64,000 bases of DNA from Peribacillus frigoritolerans (GTDB lineage: Bacteria > Bacillota > Bacilli > Bacillales > DSM-1321): positions 2,202,001-2,266,000 of the forward strand of contig NZ_CP158190.1 in the NCBI RefSeq assembly GCF_040250305.1. Reading direction: 5' to 3'. The notes under the pieces were generated by a model. It was not told the origin of the DNA and searched no databases. It saw only the letters and a list, made by a program, of their open reading frames with translations. Below are positions 57,162 through 64,000 of this stretch, in pieces. The position numbers and the translations under genes were made by a program. Positions within the stretch are counted from its first letter, which is position 1. Each line of letters opens with the position of its first letter.

Positions 57162-58904
57162 ATGAATAATGAAAGAGCAATGGATGATTTAATTAAGAAT
57201 TGGAGCGAATTAGGTAAGAATATGGACCGCCGAAACTTTATCCAGGGAGCAAGTAAGCTTGCCGGACTTTCATTAGGTCTTGCCCTTGCCCAATCAATGG
57301 GCGGGATTGAAGTGAATGCTGCCCCGAAATTCAGTGATTATCCATTTACTCTCGGTGTAGCTTCAGGTGATCCGCTCTCGGACAGTGTAGTTTTATGGAC
57401 AAGGTTGGCACCTGACCCGTTGAATGGCGGAGGAATGCCAAAAGAAGCTATTTCCGTTAAATGGGAAGTGGCAAAGGATGAGAATTTCCGAAAGATTGTC
57501 CAGCAAGGCAAGGAAATAGCCAGGCCGGAACTTGGCCACTCCGTTCATGTGGAAGTAAGCGGGTTAAAACCCGATAAGGTCTATTTTTACCGTTTTAAAA
57601 GCGGAGGGGAAGTAAGTCAGACTGGGAAAACGAAAACTCTTCCGCCAGTAGGTTCAAGTGTTTCGAGCTTGTCATTCGCGTTTGTTTCATGCCAGCAATT
57701 TGAGCATGGCTATTATACGGCCTATAAACATTTGGCAAAAGAAGATCTGGATATTGTCTTCCACCTTGGCGATTATATATATGAATATGGACCAAATGAA
57801 TATGTTTCTTCGTCAGGTAATGTCCGTGTACATAGTGGTCCGGAGATCATCACGCTTGAGGATTATCGAAATAGATACGCACAATACCGCTCTGATACCC
57901 ATTTAAAAGCGGCACATGCAGCTTTCCCATGGGTCGTGACTTGGGATGACCATGAAGTTGAAAACAATTATGCAAATGTCATCCCGGAAAAAGGACAATC
58001 GGTAGAAGCATTCATCAAGAGAAGGGCCGCCGCCTATCAGGCTTATTATGAGCATATGCCCCTTCGTAAATCATCTTTGCCTAAGGGAGCGGATATGCGG
58101 TTATACCGAAATTTCACATATGGAGACCTGGCCTCTTTCTTTGTATTGGATTCCCGTCAATATCGGGATGATCAGGCAAACGGAGATGGAAGTTCACCGC
58201 AAACGCCTGAGTCACTTGATCCGAAACGGACATTGTTAGGTCCAGAGCAAGAACAGTGGCTAACTGACAATCTATCAAAATCAAAAACGAAGTGGAACGT
58301 TCTGCCTCAGCAGATTTTCTTTTCACAACGGAATTATGGAACACCAACCGCTCCCAAATTCAGCATGGATTCCTGGGATGGTTACCCGGCTGCACGCGAT
58401 CGTTTAATTGATGTAATCAAAAGAAACAACCTGGAAAATCTGGTCGTGTTGACTGGTGATGTACATGCAAGCTGGGCAGCCAATTTAAAGGCGGATTTCG
58501 ATGATCCAAATTCAAAGATTTTCGGTGTGGAGTTTGTCGGCACTTCCATCACATCTGGTGGAAATGGAGCGGATAAGCGTGCGGATACGGATAAAATACT
58601 AAGTCAGAATCCACATATAAAGTTCTTTAATGATTACCGGGGATATGTCCGATGCAAAGTAACACCAGAACAATGGAAGGCTGACTATCGTGTAGTCCCA
58701 TTCGTGACAGAACCAGGTGCGGATATATCGACAAGAGCATCCTTTGTTTTTGATAAGGATCAAACAGGGCTGCGAAAGGTTGCATCAGCAGCGGTTATGG
58801 AAGGTGTGCAAAAAACTAACGAAGTCGAGGAAGATCGGACACGTGCCCATAATCGCGCACATGAAAAACAAAGAATGAAAAGTCAGGGGAAAGTGACTAA
58901 TTGA
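57162..58904 (+). CDS. phoD: Alkaline phosphatase D (PhoD), Tat-exported phosphodiesterase
   Basis: Secreted phosphodiesterase/phosphatase of 580 residues. The N-terminus has a twin-arginine motif at R23/R24 (MDRRNFIQG) followed by a hydrophobic stretch to an Ala-rich cleavage site near residue 52. The catalytic part has SCQQFEHGYYTAY, HLGDYIYEYG, VTWDDHEVENNYA and VLTGDVHASWAANL, the metal-binding motifs of the PhoD family. GGAGGGAAAG precedes the ATG. It is followed by its dedicated Tat genes, as in B. subtilis. Releases phosphate from phosphodiesters and wall polymers. Confidence 0.96.
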   Translation: MNNERAMDDLIKNWSELGKNMDRRNFIQGASKLAGLSLGLALAQSMGGIEVNAAPKFSDYPFTLGVASGDPLSDSVVLWTRLAPDPLNGGGMPKEAISVKWEVAKDENFRKIVQQGKEIARPELGHSVHVEVSGLKPDKVYFYRFKSGGEVSQTGKTKTLPPVGSSVSSLSFAFVSCQQFEHGYYTAYKHLAKEDLDIVFHLGDYIYEYGPNEYVSSSGNVRVHSGPEIITLEDYRNRYAQYRSDTHLKAAHAAFPWVVTWDDHEVENNYANVIPEKGQSVEAFIKRRAAAYQAYYEHMPLRKSSLPKGADMRLYRNFTYGDLASFFVLDSRQYRDDQANGDGSSPQTPESLDPKRTLLGPEQEQWLTDNLSKSKTKWNVLPQQIFFSQRNYGTPTAPKFSMDSWDGYPAARDRLIDVIKRNNLENLVVLTGDVHASWAANLKADFDDPNSKIFGVEFVGTSITSGGNGADKRADTDKILSQNPHIKFFNDYRGYVRCKVTPEQWKADYRVVPFVTEPGADISTRASFVFDKDQTGLRKVASAAVMEGVQKTNEVEEDRTRAHNRAHEKQRMKSQGKVTN

Positions 58905-58973
58905 TAGGGAACCATTATGATGCTTGACAAGGATATAGCGAAAAAAATGAGAAGATCAAAGGAGTGAATAAGA

Positions 58974-59186
58974 ATGCTTTCAAATATAGGAATACCCGGT
59001 TTGGTGATCGTACTCGTGATTGCACTGATTATTTTTGGACCGTCCAAACTGCCGGAAATAGGCCGTGCATTTGGCCGGACATTGTCCGAATTCAAAAGTG
59101 CAACCAAAGGATTGGTGAATGATTCAGAAAAAGAGGATGAGAACGAGAATAAAGCTGCGTTAAGAGCTGTTAAAAAAGAGGGATGA
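58974..59186 (+). CDS. tatA: Twin-arginine translocase subunit TatA
   Basis: TatA/E-type subunit of 70 residues. One N-terminal helix (6-21), [14 protein letters not shown] amphipathic helix and an acidic/basic tail. AAAGGAG lies before the ATG. Position between phoD and tatC corresponds to TatAd. Forms the pore for PhoD export. Confidence 0.95.
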   Translation: MLSNIGIPGLVIVLVIALIIFGPSKLPEIGRAFGRTLSEFKSATKGLVNDSEKEDENENKAALRAVKKEG

Positions 59187-59300
59187 AGTAAATGAGATAT
59201 AGCGGGCGGAAAGACTCGCCTGCTTCTTTTCATGAGAAGAGTTCGAGGGAAAGTGCCATTAGCAATAGTGCTAGAAAATGTCTAAAAAGGAGGAGTGAAA

Positions 59301-60035
59301 GTGGAGAGTAAGGATTTACACGTTATTGAGCATATGGAGGAACTCCGAAGCAGAATCATTAAAACACTGATAGGTTTTGTGGCTTTTTTCATAGTGAGTT
59401 TCATATTCGTACAGGATATTTATGAACTGCTCATTAAGGATTTGGAAGGAAAGCTCGCCGTGCTCGGTCCGAGTGAGATCCTGTGGGTATATATGATAAT
59501 CGCTGGGGTTTGCGCAATAGCTGCAACGATTCCGCTAGCAGCCTATCAGTTATGGCGCTTTGTGGCTCCAGCTTTGAAACCGGAAGAGAGAAGAGTTACA
59601 TTTCGGTTCATACCTGGGCTGTTCATTTTATTCATCACAGGTATCTCATTTGGATATTTTGTGTTGTTTCCAATAGTGCTGGGTTTCCTCACTTCCCTAT
59701 CGGCCGGGCAGTTCGAGATGATGTTCACTGCGGAAAAGTATTTTCGGTTCATGATTAATTTGATCTTACCTTTCGGGATTTTATTCGAGATGCCGCTTGT
59801 GGTCATGTTCCTGACCAGATTAGGCATCATCAATCCAGCAGTGTTGAAAAAGTCTCGTAAGATTTCTTATTTCGTCCTGGTCATAATCTCGATCCTGATT
59901 ACGCCTCCAGATTTAATTTCGGACATTTTGGTTATCGTCCCTTTGCTTGTGCTTTATGAAGTGAGTGTACAGCTGTCCAATATGGTTTATCGAAAAAGGC
60001 TTATGAAAGATGAGTCAGCATTACCTGTAACATGA
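59301..60035 (+). CDS. tatC: Twin-arginine translocase subunit TatC
   Basis: TatC of 244 residues with six membrane helices. It begins HVIEHMEELRSRIIKTLIGF, the standard substrate-recognition N-terminus, and has the helix-4/5 FGILFEMPLVVMFLTRLG region. AGGAGG (59288-59293) suits GTG 59301 (seven bases); the earlier in-frame GTG 59295 would be one base from the site. It recognises the twin-arginine signal of PhoD. Terminator at 60090-60119. Confidence 0.95.
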   Translation: MESKDLHVIEHMEELRSRIIKTLIGFVAFFIVSFIFVQDIYELLIKDLEGKLAVLGPSEILWVYMIIAGVCAIAATIPLAAYQLWRFVAPALKPEERRVTFRFIPGLFILFITGISFGYFVLFPIVLGFLTSLSAGQFEMMFTAEKYFRFMINLILPFGILFEMPLVVMFLTRLGIINPAVLKKSRKISYFVLVIISILITPPDLISDILVIVPLLVLYEVSVQLSNMVYRKRLMKDESALPVT

Positions 60036-60089
60036 AAATGATAATCACAACCTATTGAATGAAACATTTCTTAGTTTAATGGAACACTT

Positions 60090-60121
60090 AAAAGTTGAGG
60101 GGCATATCCCTCAACTTTTTT
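60090..60121 (+). terminator. Terminator after tatC, and following gap
   Basis: AAAAGTTGAGGG pairs with CCCTCAACTTTT (12 bp, six-base loop) and runs into T residues. The gap to 60593 holds no gene that I can support. Confidence 0.9.
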
Positions 60122-60593
60122 ATTGCGGAAAAATATTTGATAGAAATAATCGGGGAATTTTCTTTTGCATTTGCCTCCTTACATTAATGCTTTTCTTATC
60201 TATTTAATCAGGTTTTTGGGGTGTCATTTCGAAATGTGTCCATTGAAGCTAGTATTATAAGATGCCTTCTCGATGTACTAATTTAGTTCATTCAGAAAAA
60301 TTTGTACAGAAAATCTGCAATGTCTAAATGATTTTGTGGTAAACAAGAAAATCTTCAACTTTTAAGGGGGAGGTTTTATTTTATTAGAAGGAGAGAGGAT
60401 TCTGGTTAGCGAATTATTCTAATCACTTGAACAAAAATATGCATCCTTCGTAAAATAATTCAAAAATATCGAAAGGGAAAAGGGTCGAATAAATTCGGTG
60501 AAAGAGGTGAATGTGTATCATATGGTTCAAGTGTAAATATATATTTAGGGGGGAAAGCATTATCAAAAAATCATTAGGGATGGTGAGAATTTT

Positions 60594-61226
60594 ATGAAGG
60601 ATTTGATGAAAATTATTGCAGGAAACATTTCCATGACCTTTGCCTATGCTTATTTAATCGTTCCCAATGAAATTATCAATGGCGGGGTAACTAGCTCGGC
60701 ATTATTATTGAATGCATTATCAGGATATAACATTGCCATGCTAGCCAATTTCGTTACAGGATTACTGTTAATCATTTGTTTAGTTTTTCTAGGGAAAGAG
60801 TACTTTTTTAAGTCGATCGTAAGTTCCCTTAGCTATATGGTTTTTTTTAATTTTTTTTATTCATTGAACATTGATATTGATGTAAATATTGTTTTAGTGA
60901 TTATCATTTCGTCGATTTTAATAGCGATAGGATATTATTTATGTATAACAGCAAATGCTTCCACAGTTGGCTTTGACGTGATTGCCTTAATTTTGCATCA
61001 TAAAAATGAAAAAATTGATATTGCAGCGACGATCAGGATTATTAATCTTATTGTACTCATACTGGGCCTTCTTGTTTACGGATTTACTTCGATTGTTAAG
61101 GGAATAGCGTTTACATTGTTTTTTTCATATCTTCTCAAGAAAATGCTGGATAGAAAGCAGAAGGCCGTAAAGTCAGCAGTGGAAAGTGTGTTGGATGAAA
61201 CCTCCAAGGTTAAAGAAGTAAAATGA
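60594..61226 (+). CDS. YitT-family membrane protein
   Basis: Membrane protein of 210 residues with five hydrophobic segments. IVPNEIINGGVTSSALLLNALSG and ANASTVGFDVIALILHHKNEKID are the YitT/DUF161 repeats. It lacks the C-terminal DUF2179 domain common in longer family members and ends in a charged tail. GGTGAG lies seven bases before ATG 60594. Function of the family is unknown. Confidence 0.85.
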   Translation: MKDLMKIIAGNISMTFAYAYLIVPNEIINGGVTSSALLLNALSGYNIAMLANFVTGLLLIICLVFLGKEYFFKSIVSSLSYMVFFNFFYSLNIDIDVNIVLVIIISSILIAIGYYLCITANASTVGFDVIALILHHKNEKIDIAATIRIINLIVLILGLLVYGFTSIVKGIAFTLFFSYLLKKMLDRKQKAVKSAVESVLDETSKVKEVK

Positions 61227-61305
61227 AAAAATTGCCGACTAACAGTAGATCGTTTGTTGTATTTAAAAATTTTCATTTTGTTATCTAAATATTCTGATTT
61301 TTAAA

Positions 61306-61334
61306 TTGACTTTAAAAAAATCAGAGTGTATTAT
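61306..61334 (+). promoter_or_regulatory. Sigma-A promoter and hairpin leader of the amino acid permease
   Basis: TTGACT (61306-61311), exact 17-base spacer and TATTAT (61329-61334). The leader to 61597 is long (about 260 bases) and contains a perfect hairpin TAACATCA-TGACGTAG-TGATGTTA (61353-61376). A GGAAGGAGG at 61407-61415 has no adequate frame after it. A regulatory role of the leader is possible but no known riboswitch is recognised. Confidence 0.6.
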
Positions 61335-61597
61335 ACACATAGAAAGTGGTACTAACATCATGACGTAGTGATGTTATATCCGCTTCGAATTTCAAAATAG
61401 CACTAAGGAAGGAGGAATAGTGATATAGAATCTTAATTTCATAGTCATCTCCTGTGTTGTTTTTAAAATGCCATGTTTCCAAGTTCCCACTATCTTTGTG
61501 AAAGTGTAAAGGACAGGCAGCTGAAAAGCCTTGTTTTTACATTCAAGTAGCGATTATGTTAGTTGATTCCCCAAAATATTGAAAGTTGGTGGAGGGT

Positions 61598-63010
61598 ATG
61601 AAACATCAACAGGAAGAACTGAAACCAGGTCTGAAACAAAGACATTTAACGATGATATCTTTGAGTGGTGTCATAGGCGCTGGTTTATTTGTAGGAAGCG
61701 GTATCATAATTGGTCAAACAGGCCCCGGAGCGATATTATCATATGTTTTGGCAGGCTTGATCGTTGTTTTAGTCATGAGGATGCTTGGGGAAATGGCCAC
61801 AGTTAATCCCAATACTGGATCTTTTGCCGTTTATGCGAGAGAGGGGATAGGTGAATGGGCCGGTTTTACAACAGGTTGGTTATATTGGTTCTTTTGGGTT
61901 ATCGTAATTGCTTTGGAAGCAACAGCTGGTGCAGCAATCATACACAGCTGGCTTCCTTCCGTTCCCGTCTGGGTCATAAGTCTATCATTGATCATCCTAT
62001 TGAAAATGACGAATATTTTTTCCGTAAAATCGTTTGGTGAGTTCGAATACTGGTTTTCAATCATTAAAATAATCAGTATCATACTATTTTTGTGCCTGGG
62101 TGTGGCAGTGATATTAGGGTTTATTCCAACGATAAAACCACCCGGCGCTTCCAATCTTTTGAATTTTGGCGGTTTTATTCCGAATGGGCTAAGTTCTGTG
62201 CTCGTTGGCGTCGCCATTGTTTTTCATGCATTTGTTGGAGTGGAGATTCCAGCGATTGCCGCGGGTGAGACCAGTGATCCGGTAAAATCAGTTAGAAGTG
62301 CATTGAATAGTGTCGTTTGGCGAATCCTGATTTTCTATATTGGGTCCATTGCCATACTAGTGACGCTATTACCCTGGAATTCGGCTTCTTTGCTGAAAAG
62401 TCCATTTGTTGCCGTCCTTGAATTGCTGGGGATCCCTTCTGCTGCCCTGATCATGAATATAGTGATTCTCATTGCATTGCTATCCTGTTTGAATTCGGGA
62501 TTATATACGAGTTCACGCATGTTATTTTCACTTGCACAAAAGGGCGACGCTCCAAAGGTATTTTCAAAAGTGAGCAAGAACGGCGTTCCTATATTTGCTG
62601 TATTCGGCTCTACTATATTTGCCTTTATCAGCACCATTTTCAGTTATGTTTCACCTGATAAAATCTTTTTCTTTTTAGTGAATTCCTCAGGTGGAGTCGG
62701 AATTCTTGTTTATCTGGCCATTGCGGTTTCCCATCTCCGATTAAGGAAGAGAATGGAGAAAGAAAATCCTGGAATTTTCAAGATCAAGATGTGGCTATTC
62801 CCGTATTTGACTTATGCAACCATAATTTCCATGATTTCCGTGTTAATATTAATGGCCTTTATCGATTCGCAGCGTCCACAGTTTATCTTTACCATGCTAT
62901 TTAGCTTGATCGTTATCTGTTCATTCTTTTTCATTCGAAGAAAAAAAGCGAAGTATATGGAGAATGAATTAAATATTGTTTCTGGTTCCCCTAATTCTGA
63001 AAAGTTATAG
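61598..63010 (+). CDS. Amino acid permease (APC family, GabP/AnsP-like)
   Basis: Permease of 470 residues with twelve membrane helices. The N-terminus KPGLKQRHLTMISLSGVIGAGLFVGSGIIIGQTGPGAILSY-type block is split by helix 1 and diagnostic of the amino acid/polyamine/GABA permeases. EMATVNPNTGSFAVYARE and FVGVEIPAIAAGET are also typical. GGTGGAGG is very close to ATG 61598, so start is slightly uncertain. It imports an amino acid by proton symport; substrate undecided. Confidence 0.92.
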   Translation: MKHQQEELKPGLKQRHLTMISLSGVIGAGLFVGSGIIIGQTGPGAILSYVLAGLIVVLVMRMLGEMATVNPNTGSFAVYAREGIGEWAGFTTGWLYWFFWVIVIALEATAGAAIIHSWLPSVPVWVISLSLIILLKMTNIFSVKSFGEFEYWFSIIKIISIILFLCLGVAVILGFIPTIKPPGASNLLNFGGFIPNGLSSVLVGVAIVFHAFVGVEIPAIAAGETSDPVKSVRSALNSVVWRILIFYIGSIAILVTLLPWNSASLLKSPFVAVLELLGIPSAALIMNIVILIALLSCLNSGLYTSSRMLFSLAQKGDAPKVFSKVSKNGVPIFAVFGSTIFAFISTIFSYVSPDKIFFFLVNSSGGVGILVYLAIAVSHLRLRKRMEKENPGIFKIKMWLFPYLTYATIISMISVLILMAFIDSQRPQFIFTMLFSLIVICSFFFIRRKKAKYMENELNIVSGSPNSEKL

Positions 63011-63161
63011 CTTTGGCGGAAATGCTTCGTTTACTTCTAAGGAACTCCTCAGACAGAATTCATCAATCACTAATCAGCTATAATATGATTCCCATAGAAA
63101 AAGAAAGTTGTGCCATTAAGTGCTTGGTGCCATCTGTCTTTTAAATCATGAAGGAGGAATT

Positions 63162-63611
63162 ATGTTGAATGGTTTCCGTGTAATAACTTATGGGGCTGTC
63201 CTTGGAGCCATATTGCTGTCAGGCTGCAACAATTCAGCTGAACCGGACGTGGCTCAACAAGAAAATAGTCCAGTCATGAATGAAAATCCGGATTCAAATA
63301 CGGGTGAAACCCAGGTTATTAAAAAAGGTGTCGGCGATGTGATACGATCCATAAAAGGATTGGATTCAGAAATAAGTATGGATGCGAATTCAGAGAAAAT
63401 TCAAGAATTGGGAAAAGAGATCAGTTCTAATTGGGATTCGATAGAAACGCAAGTGGAAGATGAATACCCAAATTGGTATGAACGGATTGAGAAAAACCTT
63501 TACCCATTAATTGGAGAGTCAGGGAATCCGGATAAGGACCTTGAAAAGATTAAACGACTCTCAGAAGCTACTAAAAAAGATCTTCAGTTATTTTTGGAAG
63601 AAGTTAATTGA
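63162..63611 (+). CDS. Putative lipoprotein of unknown function
   Basis: Lipoprotein of 149 residues. The signal peptide ends in lipobox LLSGC with Cys at residue 22, followed by an acidic, helix-rich domain. AAGGAGG lies just before ATG 63162 and TTG 63165; the earlier in-frame start (63120) has no site. I do not recognise the family; the length and composition resemble small spore or cell-wall lipoproteins of bacilli. Confidence 0.8.
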   Translation: MLNGFRVITYGAVLGAILLSGCNNSAEPDVAQQENSPVMNENPDSNTGETQVIKKGVGDVIRSIKGLDSEISMDANSEKIQELGKEISSNWDSIETQVEDEYPNWYERIEKNLYPLIGESGNPDKDLEKIKRLSEATKKDLQLFLEEVN

Positions 63612-63682
63612 ATTCTCTCTATACCCGGGTTTATCATGTTTGGTGATTTTTGAGGAGGTAAGGATAAGGAGGGGAGCATAGG

Positions 63683-64000
63683 TTGGAAAATGCAAAAGAA
63701 TGCAAAGAGGTTCAGGCAGTCATATTCGATTGGGCAGGAACGATGGTGGATTATGGTTGTTTTGCGCCGGTCCAAGCATTTGGAGAGACTTTCAGGATAA
63801 GGGGGATAGATATTACCATTAGGGAAGCAAGGGAACCTATGGGTTTATTGAAAATGGATCATATAATGGAACTCCTGAAAATGAAACGAATCTCCAATTT
63901 ATGGAGTGCTAAATTCGGGAAAGAACCGGACGAAAGAGATCTTAAATCATTATATAAGGACTTTGAGGCTTTGCTTTTTAAGGTTCTCAAGGAGAACGCC
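63683..64000 (+). CDS. phnX: Phosphonoacetaldehyde hydrolase PhnX, 5' part (partial)
   Basis: HAD-family phosphonatase; 106 codons are in the window and the gene runs off the end. Nucleophile D16 in VIFDWAGTMVDYG and Schiff-base Lys K57 in EPMGLLKMDHI match D12 and K53 of the B. cereus enzyme with a constant offset of four. TTG start has AAGGAGGGG seven bases upstream. It cleaves phosphonoacetaldehyde to acetaldehyde and phosphate, in the 2-aminoethylphosphonate route. Confidence 0.93.
   Translation, partial: MENAKECKEVQAVIFDWAGTMVDYGCFAPVQAFGETFRIRGIDITIREAREPMGLLKMDHIMELLKMKRISNLWSAKFGKEPDERDLKSLYKDFEALLFKVLKENA

Noticed and set aside
61336..61597. T-box leader for the permease
   Set aside because: No AGGGTGGNACCGCG-type T-box sequence or terminator hairpin is present.
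61831..62217. 128-codon minus-strand frame
   Set aside because: Fully opposite the amino acid permease, with no ribosome site or domain pattern.

Overview
The window looks like chromosome of a low-GC, endospore-type Gram-positive in the family Bacillaceae (Peribacillus/Bacillus-like). This rests on AGGAGG-type ribosome binding sites, frequent TTG/GTG starts, lipobox lipoproteins, cre-like CcpA sites, a Spo0E-family phosphatase, a phoD-tatA-tatC locus and a CsoR-CopZ-CopA copper locus. The genus is an inference. No rRNA, tRNA, CRISPR array or intact mobile element was seen.

Region 1 (1-15.5 kb) is a sugar uptake and catabolism island. It opens with the end of a sugar-binding protein, a YesM-type sensor kinase and a YesN-type AraC response regulator. 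Then comes a polycistron: ketose-phosphate 3-epimerase, PfkB kinase, a four-gene ABC importer (ATPase, two permeases, LsrB/RhaS-like lipoprotein), an AraB-like kinase, a RhaB-like kinase, a double-domain class II aldolase, and a DeoR regulator. Two cre-like palindromes precede the epimerase. A strong terminator lies between the binding protein and the kinases. No aldose isomerase is present, so the substrate is unresolved.

Region 2 (15.9-18.5 kb) is an Na+/drug-type ABC exporter pair (YhaQ/YhaP-like) and a small membrane protein.

Region 3 (18.9-35.6 kb) is the most unusual part. It holds an acyl-CoA ligase, three paralogous TauD/TfdA-type Fe(II)/2-oxoglutarate dioxygenases, two paralogous MFS carriers, an HSL-type esterase, three SDRs, a DAD-like cupin, a tiny CxxC/CxxC protein, an acyl-CoA dehydrogenase and a LysR regulator. 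A near-identical AT-rich promoter element of about 40 bp recurs seven times in front of these genes, on both strands, including the divergent LysR/SDR gap. It looks like an undescribed LysR regulon for an organic acid. Decayed genes (CoA-transferase, MaoC dehydratase, EtfA, an IS3-type transposase) show recent rearrangement.

Region 4 (35.7-46.2 kb) encodes the propionyl-CoA to succinyl-CoA route: biotin carboxylase, biotin carrier, carboxyltransferase, both methylmalonyl-CoA mutase subunits, a frameshifted MeaB chaperone and a thiolase. It probably takes up products of region 3.

Region 5 (46.2-64 kb) is ordinary chromosome with decayed gaps: YeiH-type transporter with a divergent LysR gene, copper locus, DinB protein, patatin-like lipase, Spo0E-like peptide, PhoD with its Tat translocase, YitT-like protein, amino acid permease, a lipoprotein and the start of phosphonoacetaldehyde hydrolase. 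Three ends of one degenerate IS lie near 18.6, 29.3 and 49.4 kb.
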